Assembly: GCA_017591395.1 (NCBI GenBank)
Contig: WEDG01004561.1
Coordinates: forward strand, 85,729 to 149,728
Origin: Schistocephalus solidus
Lineage: Eukaryota > Platyhelminthes > Cestoda > Diphyllobothriidea > Diphyllobothriidae
Direction of reading: 5' to 3'
Length of the DNA stretch: 64,000 bases
Shown piece by piece: positions 36,291 through 48,092 of the stretch. How positions within the stretch are numbered: position 1 is the stretch's first letter; each line of letters begins with the position of its first letter. The notes below the pieces were generated by a model. That model was not told where the DNA came from. It did no database searches and was given only the letters and a program-made list of their open reading frames with translations. A program made the position numbers and the translations under genes.

Positions 36291-37540
36291 GGGTTGACAG
36301 AGAACGAGAGCAGGCAGTTTAGAACAGCTTCCGGCTCATTCGACCATCATTCTCACAATCACAGCTCTTAATTCTAACATCTGTGAGCAGAACCACAAAA
36401 ATGAGCACACACACACAACTCATGCAGTACGCAAGTGGCAGCCTCTACCCCTTCCACTAAGTGAACTTCGTAATTGACTTCTCAAGTTGCATTCTGGCCA
36501 CCCATCAGTGTTATTCCTTGCGTTTTATTTTTTCTTTCTTATTTTGCTCGTTTTTTGCCCTTAGTTTGTGAGAACCCTCCTGATTTTTAACTTCATTTAA
36601 TGACTTCTGGCGATCATTTTCCTTTTTTTCCCGGAGTATATTTTTACTTTCTGTCATCCGTATTATGTTCCTGTGCAAGAGTTTTTGTCCCTGCTTCCAG
36701 ATTTAAGTTTAGACTTTTGAGTGACTTCATGAGGTTAGTCCGCTTCCCAAGAGTTGCATTCGAGGTAAGGCTTGAGACCCCTCCTTTCTATCTGCTGTGT
36801 GCGTGTCTGTGTGCACATCTTTGCGTTTGCTTGTCTTCGGCCCTTCTTGACCATTGCCATTACGCTTTCTGCTTTCTGACATTTTGACATTTGTTTGTTG
36901 TTGGCACCAATTTTAATGATCGCACACCGGAAGATAGGACAGTTTCTGTGTCAGTTTTTTTTCTTGTATAAGTTTTCAGCCCAATTACTTCTCTACATTC
37001 TCTATAAGTTAGCTAAATTTTCTCGAATTTTTGTATCCCTAAAGGGGTAATTGTATACGAGTTTTGATCTACTGAAGTCAGTTTTATTGCCGAATTATGC
37101 TCCACGGTCTCATAGATAAGAGCCAAAGAATCTGAGCGCATTCATAAGCCTCCAAAAGAACTTTAAACCGTTAAAATTAGAACTGGACTAGCTGTTGCAC
37201 AAACTACAAATAACATTATAGGCTGAAAGTACAAATTTGCTGTTTTACATTTCCTCGGCGCCTATTAATCTCGTGAGGGAATCCGTTCCTTATGAAAGTT
37301 GGGCTCAGGGCTGAATGGCCTAGGAAGCTTTCCCTCTAAACGAGACCTGTGTAAGTCGGCAGAGCCAGCATTGAAGTGATTTATGTCACGACCTATTCTT
37401 CCCTTGCTATGTGATTAGTATTGAAGGTTTCCGTAGTTTGAATACGTTCTTGGGGATATGTCTGTGCATGCGTGCTTGTTGAAAGAAGATTTTGAGGGAC
37501 TCACGGACAGTAGAAGTGGTTATTTTGCAAGACTTATGCC

Positions 37541-37939
37541 GGTAAGAATGACTTGTATGGCTGCCTTATCAGAACATGGGAACGGGAACCACGCAAAATT
37601 CCCTCCCAATTCCAAGTACTTCGGTTTAGGATTAAGAGGAGGATTGTGGCTAAGTTTAGGGTTAGGTTTGTAGTTAGGGTTTAGATCAGAGTTGTGATGA
37701 GGTTGTGATTATGTCAAGGGTTAAGGTTTGGGTCCGTGTTAACTGTGGGGTTCAGGTTTAGGGTAGGGGTAGGGTTAAGATTTAGTTTACAGTTTAATTT
37801 TATGTAAGGGTTAGTGTTGGGGTAAAGTAATGGGAATTTTTACCCTTCTCAAAATTTATGACACCGCAACCTATTTTAAGTGGACGGAGTGTTCCTATTC
37901 CCGTGTCCTGATAAGGTAACCATACAGCTCATCTTTATG
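37541..37939 (+). mobile_element. Foldback element with TTAGGG-like core (best copy)
   Basis: The arms 37556-37589 and 37891-37924 are inverted repeats: TATGGCTGCCTTATCAGAAC on the left, and TATGGTTACCTTATCAGGAC when the right arm is reverse-complemented, with 28 of 34 positions matching in all. The similarity weakens but continues about 15 bases outward. The core from 37620 to 37845 is a string of GGTTAGG, AGGGTTTAG and GGGTTAAG variants. No open frame is present. I know of no named family; it is MITE- or foldback-like. Confidence 0.65.
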
Positions 37940-40900
37940 TTTATGCCTCTTCACAGAGCCTCTGATGATTAATATCTTCGCTGATTCTGGATGCAGTGAA
38001 ATGACATACATTATTTTGCAATTTCAGATCTAAGGGGAGGGGGTGGGAGTTGCCTCCATCTATCCTGACTCTTCATTCATGACCTGAGTCAAGTGGGTGG
38101 GGTTAGGGGAACGGGTTGGAATGCGCATTAAATTCCAGGAGCAGTAACTTTCCGTCTTAACAGCATTAACTTTCCGCAGGTTGGAATCGTCGTCTCAGTA
38201 CTAACGCATGTATCTACCTCTGGCGTAGTCTCGGTTCCTTCATACCACCACGAGATGTCGTTTACCTCTCCTGAAATCGGGCTGAAATCCGGTTAATGTA
38301 AGCTCCTTCATGGAATTGGCTTTCGAAGATCACGATAACTTCTCAGCAGGCACTGTACTCGCTGCCCCACGAATTATCTTCATGCCCTTTACGATCAGTT
38401 GACGAAATTAGTCCTCAGTGCATTATGTGGAATCTCCTATTAATTAGCTAGATTATGGCGTTATAGTAAAACGTGGGCCGCAAATATTTGTGGCGTGTCG
38501 TATACAGTGAGTTTACGTCACAGCTCTACGCGGTCGATCCCTTATTCGTTAATGGTTAATAAGGATATTTAGGAAGGAGGCCAATCAGCCTTTTATTTTT
38601 ACTATAACAAGAGTAAACCTTTTAATTTATCACGACGCGTTAAAATGGTGAGTTGGATTGGTGTTAAACGGTGGAATAACTGAGTTCTCTTGCAGACTGA
38701 CGGTCACGCCTCAAAGGCTTCCTCTTTATTTGGCCTTTATTACTAAATCGTATCGATGAAGGATCAGATATCCTACTTAAGTTTGCTTTTTGTGGATTTC
38801 AGTACCAGCATGGGAAGCATTGCTAGTTGTCCTGAATATTTCTTGTGAGAACCGAGTGTACTCGCTCTCTACTGTCTCCCGTGTTGTAGATCACTTCACG
38901 CGCAGGTCCCCCTGCATCAACTTTAGCCACTGCTGATACCCAGTCATTGACAACGGACGAACTAACCTTTATCTAGTGGGTGAATAGCGACGTAGCGCTT
39001 TCAGTCGCTATGCCTTACTTCCCAGCGATGTCATCTGAATGCTGGTGGAGTAGTTTTAGCAAAACTTTACTATTTCCACTTGGTAATCAAGTGGATCCCG
39101 GCCTCTCATACCAAACAACCGATTCGCCAAAGTCGCACATGATCTTCGGTCAAGGCGCCTTGCATATTGCGTTCTTTTACTTTTCCAACCACTTCACCTC
39201 CATTCTTTTTGAATCATGATCCAGCGAGTGGGTGCGTATATTGAATACCATTAAAGCCTATGAATTGCAGGGCTTCATGGTTATCGCTCCTATATGGCAT
39301 TTATGCTTACAAAATTATATACTTGCGCATTGTCTCCTAGCGGACTCAAATAGAGTGATTTGACGCAGATAGTTAAGGGTTTAGCTCAGAATGAGTTAGA
39401 GGACAAAGCGTACAGAGGTTTTCTTGCTTATTGACCATAAGTCCGTCCTCATCAGAGTATTGATGAAGGTGGTTTTGACAAGGTATCAAAACTTTCTTAT
39501 TCAGTCATTTTATGGTCGATAGTTGCGATGTCTTATTGAAGATCCACAAAAATGGTCAGGCTAGCAAAGGGTACGCTTAATAACTTATAAGCATGAGCTG
39601 TTGAAATTTATCAGCATGGGCTGTTCTTTTTATCGTTAGCTTACGCAGTCAAAGGCTGGTTTTAAAATTAACCACTTTTAAAGACATAATCTGCTTAAAG
39701 CAGGCGTATACAGCAGGATTTATTGTTACCAAGAAATTTTGTGACGGCTTATCAACTGCAACCCGTCTTTGCATAACACAGGTAACGAATGAAAATGGAC
39801 AGCAGTTTGAATTAACAGAAAATCAATACATAACAACAATTTCCAGTGGACAACAGAAATAACTTCAGGAAAGAAAATGTGGGGGAGAAGCTTATACAAC
39901 TAAAACCATGAAGCATCTAGGGTGAAAATCACCACGGCAATTGTAGATTGATCACGTGGTCTAGTTGCTTACAAAGATTGGGTTTCTCCCTACGTATATA
40001 CGCTGCTTCCAAGTAGCGCAAAGTCCGAGTTGTTCGTGCCCGAACAAGTACTCGGAAAGCTGTTTTGAGGTCTACATAGTGACCACTGTCTAGTATTGTT
40101 TAGTAATCGAAGAACGTGGTACTTTATTGTCTTGTTTAAACAACCAATTAGGTAAATGTTCAGCGGCTCTGGTTGCTGTCACGAAATTTCCTGGTACCAA
40201 TAAATCCTGCTGTATACGCCTGCTTTAAATTCATACCCGGGAGAAAATGCTTCAAATAATCCGCTTACTTGAAAACTTTGGCATGCACATTTGGACAATG
40301 TTTCTAGCCATGCGTTTTTTATCCGACAGAACACGAAGCAAACTCGTTTCGCCTCCTTTATATCCTTTATCATTTGAGTGAGTATTCTCTCGTCAGTTTA
40401 ATTAATTTATTGCTGTTGGCTTTTTTCATCGGTGGAAAGTCAAGCGAACTTTTCCATATGAGCGAGATTACATTTGTTCCCGATATGATAAAAGCCATGT
40501 TCTGGTGACAATAACACTGTGAATATCGGTTAGCTCACACAGCTAGCAGACCTGTCCGCGGCATCGCTGTTGATGATGTATTGGAGCCAATTCTGAGGGT
40601 TGGCAGTTTTGGCTCCGTTCCCATGCAATATGTTTTTTTCTGGCAACGCGAGTTACCTGTTTCCTTAGTTATTCTGTACTTCCTTTTAGTAAATGGTCCG
40701 GAGATATCGAAAGAATATAGAAATTTCGAAGCTAGTATTGGCTGCTCTAAGGCGGCTCGAACGCCTAGAGTGCTTTCACACGGTCACCGTCCTGGGGTTT
40801 TTTCTTCTAGGGCCAGATTTTACTATCTACACTTTGACACCTCTAAGTAAAGGGGGAATATACTTGTTCGCCCTAGCTTTTATCTGAAGGACCGGAAACA

Positions 40901-41070
40901 TTAGAAGGTTCCTGTTGATATGCGACAGTATATCGCCTATATGTAAGGAACAGTGTCCATTTAAATGATTTGTGGCAGGCATGGAATCCACCAGTGCACT
41001 TATCTACTCAGGCTCCGAAAATGGTGACGATGGATTTGTATCCCATTTGTTTTTTACTTTATTAAATACA

Positions 41071-41089
41071 CATATATATATATATATAT
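41071..41089. repeat. (TA)n tract at the 5' border of a Penelope fragment
   Basis: About nine TA units lie directly before the element sequence. A similar tract lies at its other end (42034-42051). Confidence 0.9.
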
Positions 41090-42033
41090 AAAGATGAAAA
41101 ACGATGACACGTTTGTCATCGTTAGAAGGGACCGACTGGAAACACTGCACAATATTATTAATTCGACGATACTTGGAATAACATTTGCACACGAAAAAGA
41201 AATTGACAACCAACTACCTTTTCTTGACTTCCTCGTACAGCGAAAGACTGACGGGACCTTTGAAACATCAGTTCATTGCAAAGAGGCTAATGCGGATGTT
41301 ATCCTTCATTATGAGAGCAACCACTCTGTCGCCCACAAACAAAGCATGGTCAACACACTCATCAATCGAGCAAAAACCCACTGTTCTACCAAGGAACTTC
41401 ACCAAATTGAAATCACTTATCTATTCAAACTGTTGTCCAGCAACAGTTACCCTAGAGATTTTGTACATAGATGCATGAGACATCAAGAATTAAAAGAAAA
41501 AGAAAAAGATAAGGAGCTCGATTGATCCGATCATGCGCCCACAATAAAAAACTGGCGAACACTTCCATACATTAAGAACGTGTCTGAACTCGTTGAAAGA
41601 CACCTGCGGAAGCACCAAATTTACGTGGCGCACAAATCAACGACTACAATTCGAAACCAGTTTGTACACCCTGGGCACAAATTTGCATCGGACAAAAAGC
41701 GCATTGGTGGCTTCTGCCCATCGAAGAGAGGCCGGGAATTCTTAGAGGGCATTCATTCTGATGACTCGTGCATTATTCGGCACATCGAATTGGATGCCGT
41801 GTACAGCAATCTCAAGGAAAAAGGAAAAGGCGGTAGCCAATCATATTGAGATGTTCATCAGCAATGCCAGCTATTGGCAGGACTGATTCAGCAATATCGA
41901 TTTTCCGACACGTTTTAAATTTTAACTGTTTATTGCACATTTGTCACACGTCTGACGATGACCTGGGGAACCAGCATCGAAAATTTACATAATAAAGTTA
42001 CTCATTGTTTCCCAAAGAACTTCTTTTCTTCGA
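41090..42033 (+). mobile_element. 5'-truncated Penelope-like element between TA repeats
   Basis: The frame 41094-41849, with one in-frame stop at 41523, begins at the reverse-transcriptase catalytic loop (NDDTFVIVRRDRLETLHNII) and continues with NQLPFLDFLVQRKTDGTFET, THCSTKELHQIE and NSYPRDFVHRCMR, the usual Penelope RT thumb. The peptide then jumps from GHKFASDKKRIGGF to CPSKRGREFLEGIHSDDS, so the GIY-YIG endonuclease between them is deleted. A 3' untranslated part follows, with CTGACGATGACCTGGGGAAC and AATAAA at 41991. Both edges abut (TA)n. It is the only retroelement fragment here in the same orientation as the host gene. Confidence 0.88.
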
Positions 42034-42051
42034 TATATATATATATATATA
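42034..42051. repeat. (TA)n tract at the 3' border of a Penelope fragment
   Basis: About nine TA units follow the last element bases (CTTCGA). Confidence 0.9.
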
Positions 42052-42150
42052 GTTTAGGATTAAAGGTTAGGATCAAGGTTGTTATGCTACGGTTTTCCGG
42101 TTAGGGTTAGTGTTCGTGTTTTACTGTCAGGTTTTTAGGTCAGGACAAGG
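42052..42150 (+). repeat. TTAGGG-like tract
   Basis: Variants of GGTTAGGATCA, GGTTAGGGTTAG and GGTTTTTAGG follow the TA repeat directly. This looks like the core of the foldback family without clear inverted ends. Confidence 0.5.
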
Positions 42151-42366
42151 GTTTCGGTTTTCTGGTTAGTTTACTTAATATTGGGTCAATCAGCTATTAA
42201 TTTTTTTTCCATATTTTTTTAAAAGTACATGATCGAGTTAACTGTTGATGTGCTTAAGCAGTGTAATGACTTTAAAGCGATTTTTATATGCTGTCCACGG
42301 TTTCCTTGAACCGCGCTCATAAAGGCCCCTATGACCATGTTTTCCATCTCACATGGGTCCTGGCTC

Positions 42367-42420
42367 CTTCTTCTTCTTCTTCTTCTTCTTCTTCTTCTTC
42401 TTCGTCTTTTTCTTCTTCTC
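42367..42420. repeat. (TTC)n microsatellite
   Basis: About 18 TTC units with one GTC interruption. It is the first of three triplet arrays within 450 bases. Confidence 0.95.
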
Positions 42421-42538
42421 CTCTGAGTGGAGCCAAACATTAAAAAACTTTAGGCAAACATTTTGACCGGTTTAAACCTACCCTGAGCGTCGACGCCGCC
42501 TTTTGTCTGATTCTAGATATCTGTTCAAGTCAGTTCTG

Positions 42539-42539
<1 letters not shown>

Positions 42540-42591
<52 letters not shown>
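42540..42591. repeat. (CTG)n microsatellite
   Basis: About 17 CTG/TGC units with one ACT interruption. It can be read as Ser, Ala or Gln runs on the minus strand, but no frame around it is supported as a gene. Confidence 0.95.
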
Positions 42592-42746
42592 ACCAGACGG
42601 CTGGCTCCGACATTGATTTTGCCTTTTGCGCACTGAAAGGCAGGCAGCCGGCCAGGCACACAAAGCAGACGCACGCGTAGGTCTGAACGGCGCTGGCGGC
42701 GGCGGTAGCAGTAGCGGCGAACAAGTTTGCATTTCGCTGAAATCCG

Positions 42747-42806
42747 TCCTCCTCCTTCTCCTCCTCCTCCTCCTCTTTCTCCTTCTCCTCCTCCTCCTCC
42801 TCCTCC
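42747..42806. repeat. (TCC)n microsatellite
   Basis: An impure CTC/TCC array of about 60 bases. The flanking GC-rich stretch at 42620-42720 includes GGCGCTGGCGGCGGCGG. Several frames are open through it on both strands because of the triplet repeat alone. Confidence 0.93.
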
Positions 42807-45276
42807 GAAGTCACTCCGGCTTGTTTTCTCGCCTGTCATGGCGGGACCGTTTGCCATACGGCAATATCAGGTGTGGAGAGGCAGGGCAACCAGGAAACAC
42901 CCATTGCAGGATCCATTGGAATGTCTGTTGGCAAGATTTGTTCTACTACGAGGCGTGGGTATGTGTGTGTGGGGGTATGTGGGCGGAAACTCGTGTACAC
43001 TTGGCACTTTTCACAATGGCCTAGACATTGACATTGACAAGCGGGAATGCCCAAGCCAGGTCCATAATGCTTTGTTATATTAAGCGAGAGGACGGTCGAA
43101 CTCAGCTCGTAGACGCATATCATGTGCACTGTTTAGGTATGATCACCGGTGTAGGTCCGGTAGCAAGTATTGATCTGTATGGGACTAGCTAACAAGCCGC
43201 GCACCGCTGGCTAGTTAGTCTTTTCTGTCTTTGTAGGTTTGCTCGTGATGACGATTACTTGGGCGCTTTGGGGTCCTACATGTGAGCGCCTATCTGCTGG
43301 GTGCTCTACTCTACGAGTTCTATCGGATAGCTGTGTGCAAAGCAGTTACCCAACTCATCCTGTGAGATTTTAATGTTTAACCAAGAATAATAGCTTCGTA
43401 AAGAAGGAAAGCACAGAACGTCACTAGCGATTAGAAGACTCACTCCTGGAGTATCAATATAACTGTTACCAAGCCCTTATGTTTAGTGGAGTTCATTTGG
43501 GCGGTAAACATGATTCGTTTGAGCAAAATTAGACTCAAACGTGGGAAAAAGAACTTTATTCCCCTGGCGTTTAGGATTCATGCTTGAATCCAAAATCAAG
43601 GGCAGCATCAGCTACGGGTATTTACTGCACAAGGAGTCGCAGTATTTATAGGATGCACTCGCCATCCTACTGCATACCTACGATAACTAACGCCCCACTC
43701 TTAATCGAGGAGGGTTGCTCTTTGGTGCGATAATTGCCTGATGGCCGGCTTTCGAGGCAGTATTTGCTAAAATTCTTTGGAAACACTAAGTCTTGGCAGC
43801 GAATATGGGTAGCACTGCCCTCCCCGACCCTTATTTGGCGCTAGGAATTATTTTGGCCAGAGTAATTAGGCTGTCGGGGAGGGCGCAAGCTAAAGACTGT
43901 TTCAAACACCAATTTCGCTTAGCCAGGAGGCCGAGCCATAAGTACGCCGACAATCAAAATTGTTGTTATGACGTTTCAGCGATTACGGCCTCGAAGGCCG
44001 GCCAACAGCCCATTATCGCACAAAAGAGCAACTATCCTCGATGTAGGGGGACTTAGTTCTCAAACGTATGTGGTAACATAGCGACTGCATCCTATAAGTA
44101 GTATATGAGTTACCTGTATCCGATGCTGTCTCTGATGTTGGGTTTGAGCCTGAATCCGAGACGTTGCCCGAATAAAGTTCTTGTCCTAGCGATCGTGTCC
44201 ATTTCTTCTCAATCACTTCCTAGGACTCGTATTTTTGCTTGAACCGACAAGAATTCGGTAAGGTATTACTCGCAGGTCTGTGGTCAAAGAAAATGGCCTT
44301 AAGCAGGACACTGGTGCATGGCAGAATACCGTAATTTTCGTTAATCACAAATTGTTGAGCACTACATGTCACAGACTGCACACATACCCATTCGCAAAGC
44401 GGGATCCGGCAGTGAAGTAGCAGGGCAGTTGAACGTGGCTCAAATTCATAGTCATCCCAAACTGCGAGTGATGAACCTCTAGTTGTCAGCGATAAATAAG
44501 TTAAACAGGATTACAAAGGTTTTCCTGGAAGTTCCACTTTAGCTCGACTCGACCTCCTCCTATAAATTGGTTGAGTCAACGCGTTATAAAAGATTAAAGA
44601 ACTTGAGTCAAACATTTGTATTTTCTAAGCAGCTTGGGGGTATGTTGGTAGTTCTAATGGTGTAAGGACCAAACTCTTGGCCCACCCCAGATTGGCCGAT
44701 GGTTATTCCCATTAGTCTATTGGATACAGGGGACTTTTAAACCTCAAAATTTTGAGGGTCCAGTTACAAGATAGTCCGACGGAAAGACCATAAAATTCTT
44801 GAAGGTTAGGGTCGTATGCAATGGGAAAGTCTCATTTTTGTAACATGAACCGCCATGAATATTCTCTTTTTCGGAGGTCCGCATCCAATCGTTGAACAGT
44901 CTAAACTGCCTCTCAGCGTCACCCAAGGACTTCATTTTTATCCCATTTCTGGCAACAGGCCCTTGCATTCAAGACATCCTTATGTTATCCCTAAAACATT
45001 AGATTCCCTATATCATGAAATGTTGCCCGAAATTCTAAAGGGTTTTAATTCGAACCAATTACTTAATTGGGATAGTAAAATTGACCGTCTGAAAAATGTA
45101 TACTCGTTAAAAAGTGGCCACTAACGTAGTATGCATTGTAATCCTTGATTTTTGATGCCACTCAAAATTCAAATATACTTTAGAGGAAAAATGCAGAAAA
45201 ATATTATTTCTTGTATTCCTTCGGTAGCAAGGAAGGCCTTTTTCAGATGTTATACTTGAAGAAATGTTATCTAAGT

Positions 45277-45330
45277 GAAGAAGAAGAAGAAGAAGAAGAA
45301 GAAGAAGAAGAAGAAGACGAAGAAGAAGAA
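45277..45330. repeat. (GAA)n microsatellite leading into a palindrome
   Basis: About 17 GAA units with one GAC interruption. The last part is included in the left arm of the palindrome at 45313-45428. Confidence 0.95.
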
Positions 45331-45428
45331 GGTTGTTCGTTCACCGGAATCATGGCTTTATTCGTCTGAACTCAGACGAATAAAGCCATGATTCCGGTGA
45401 ATGAATAACCTTCTTCTTCTTCGTCTTC
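45313..45428. repeat. Near-perfect palindrome, 57-bp arms, 2-bp spacer
   Basis: The left arm 45313-45369 (with TCACCGGAATCATGGCTTTA in its middle) and right arm 45372-45428 (TAAAGCCATGATTCCGGTGA) are reverse complements with only two mismatches (TTCGTT against AATGAA). The string CAGACGAATAAAGCC resembles the 3' end signals of the Penelope copies, so it may be two inverted 3' ends. It would extrude as a long hairpin. Confidence 0.93.
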
Positions 45429-46254
45429 ACTTATGCACACACCTGGAATGCGGACATACGCCTCCATTCGTGAAATGGTATCTTTCGGTTTTAAGAAAGA
45501 TTCTAACTATGAGACTATTTGAGACCATGAAATGTTCATTCATAATGCATCGTGTCCGTCAATTTATTAATGTTGCATATCAAGGATACAACATGATCCA
45601 CAGCCAATACGTAAATTTATGGTAATCTTTTACCTTGTTCCTCGGAGCCTATAGATGTGTGTTTTTCTTCAGGCAGAATGAGTACAGTACAAAGGCTGAA
45701 AACCTTGAGACGGCTGGTAGGGTTCACAATTATTTGGCAGTTTATAATGTTTTTAAAGGTACCCATTGTTCAAGTATAAAGTTTGAAGAGCGCGTACTTT
45801 TCTACCAAACGAATAAAAGAAACAATACCTTTGTGCATTTTATCTATAAAACATTTTTTTGGATATTTATGGACTTCGAAAATCAGTAAGAAAGATCATA
45901 GGAATTTAGATGGACTTTTTTTACAGTGTGCTTTTTGCAGACGCTCAAAAGTACTCTCCTTCAAAAGCCAGCATCTTGACTAACTGAAAAATTTTGGGAT
46001 TAGGCTGCACGGTAATCAATATTACTTATTTACTTTGTTCAGACGGAACACACTTCCGAATTTTGGTGCCATTTCATGAGATTTGGGACCTACTGTATCT
46101 GCGGTCTTCGGAGTGTCCTTATCTATCTGTGAATCATTTATATGTCTGCTGGGCTGAATAGATGAATATGAACTCTATTCCCCTTACAGTAATGCAGGCG
46201 ATCACTACTTTAATTTCCAGACATTTATCTATTCCCGCCTCCAAACCATTAAAA

Positions 46255-46335
46255 TAAATCAAGCCTTAAGTTTAGCGTAACCTAAAGCCAAACCTACCCT
46301 TAACTCCTAACGCTTACACTTATTTCCTCGGAATA
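46255..46335 (-). repeat. CCCTAA-like tract
   Basis: Variants of CCTAAAGCC, CCTACCCTTAACTCCTAACG form the complement of the TTAGGG-like core seen in the foldback family. The ends are not clearly inverted here. Confidence 0.45.
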
Positions 46336-48077
46336 AAACGCAATGCCACCCATATTGTGGGGCCTTCCAGGTTTCCCATTCTGTCGTAGGGGCTACATGA
46401 ACGATCCCTATACTTCTATGTTTCCTTTTTCCTCGTATTCACCCTCCGTACAGCATCCTTCTGGTGTCGAGTGTGGTAATTTAAGATACTACAGGTTTTG
46501 GAACTAATTTCCCAGATTTATTTCTACTGACTGCTCTGTCCACGATGCCATGCTGGACAAAGGTGTGCTAGATTATTGGTGCTCTAACAACAGTTTGTTG
46601 GATTCCGGGATGTACTTTGAAAATTTGATCACGCAAATAATAAGGACTTACATATGACTAGGAAAACCTTGCTATGTCAGGAGCTTGAGAGAAATCTGCC
46701 TTTGTCTTTCAACTTCAGCAGACTTCAAGTGTCACAGGATCAGTAAGGAAAAAGTAAAATGGAAGAAATTTTGTCAAACGCTTAAGCGTTGAGTAGGTAT
46801 TTAGTCGGCATTCCTTATATGGACTCGGCACGATTTTTTATTATAGTAGACTTTGGTTGATTATCGTGTCTCAAACTTCTGGCTTACTATCGGAATTGAT
46901 CTTGTGGTTTTTCACAGAGTATATCATAGGAAGTTATGATATGCAGGCCACCGACAGCTAAAACATCAGTTGTCATAACCGCGATCATTCACTTTTATTA
47001 AGTGGCATTATTCGTACGCGAAATAAAATGAACATGTCACCGTTTCTGACAAAATCTTGAACCGATTTCTATGAAAGCTGGATCCATTTGAGACAAATCC
47101 TTAGATCTGCTTGATAAATTTTGTTAACAGATTTTTATTTAACAGAAGCAGAGACGTTTGTCTACAGTCAATTATGAGAAGGTAAATGACTGAACTGTAT
47201 CATAAATGGGCAGACCACCCGAGGGTCAAAGATTCGTCTGCGCAAATAATGTCGCACTGAATAATCGAAATGTTTATCAGCCTTCAGAAAGTTGGATATT
47301 CTGAAGGAATGTCTGAGCACTGCAAATTAGATAGCCGAATTTGGTATGCTACAAAGCACGAAGCTATTGAAAATAGTACCAATAGAAAGAGAAAATCCAA
47401 TAAAATGAAAATTATGCTTGTATGAAAAAGGGAACAATTGCAATCAACTCCAAAGGGCATTGTGGCAATATCATCAGGACCGTATTTGCAGTGTGGACTC
47501 CATGTGCCTTTAAATACGCAGGCCGTCCACCGTGATATATCTCGGTTGTACCTGGACGTATACCAGAACTCGAAATGTCCATTTTATGCCAGCAAAGTAC
47601 CCAGTGGCCATGGAATGTAGGTTGTTCGCGAATTCACCTGCAGACCGTGAAAGGCGTTAAGACACGTGTTCCTTTGTTCCAAACATGGATAATGGGCACA
47701 TTTGCCTACAGTTATAAATAATTCAAGGCAACGTGCCTAGGCTAGATATGCCTAGTTCACTTTATTGAGATGATTTAGCTGAATTTGAACAGCCGAAGCT
47801 GGGTTGTTCTGACTTTCCTAACGTTACCATAGGCAGTCCCTGTTCTGACTACGGTCATGATATTTCCCTTCCAATGAACCGTATAAATCCTTATTAATGA
47901 TTAGAAAATGGATATTTCTCTAAAGCTGACCGTAAGGTTTTAACCACAGATCATATTCTTTACATTGTGCACTAGATTCTAGGAAAATCAGTATTCAACC
48001 GATCTTAATCAAAAGTGCTAAAGCAGCGTCTTCTTTTACATCTCCTTAAAGAGAATATTTGAAACCTTATTATTTCA

Positions 48078-48092
48078 CCCCCCCCCCCCCCC
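48078..48092. repeat. Poly-C tract, 15 bases
   Basis: An uninterrupted run of 15 C in AT-rich intron. Confidence 0.95.

Noticed and set aside
38980..39219. 79-codon open frame on the + strand
   Set aside because: No recognisable domain and no splice borders of the right phase. It may be repeat-derived but I could not assign it.
42478..43083. Several open frames on both strands with Ser, Ala, Leu, Pro or Glu runs
   Set aside because: They exist only because triplet repeats are open in all frames. No domain, splice context or coding composition supports them.
43549..44183. Inverted short strings AAGAACTTTATTC and GAATAAAGTTCTT about 620 bases apart
   Set aside because: A 13-base match containing AATAAA-like sequence can arise from two retroelement 3' ends. 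No further arm similarity was seen.
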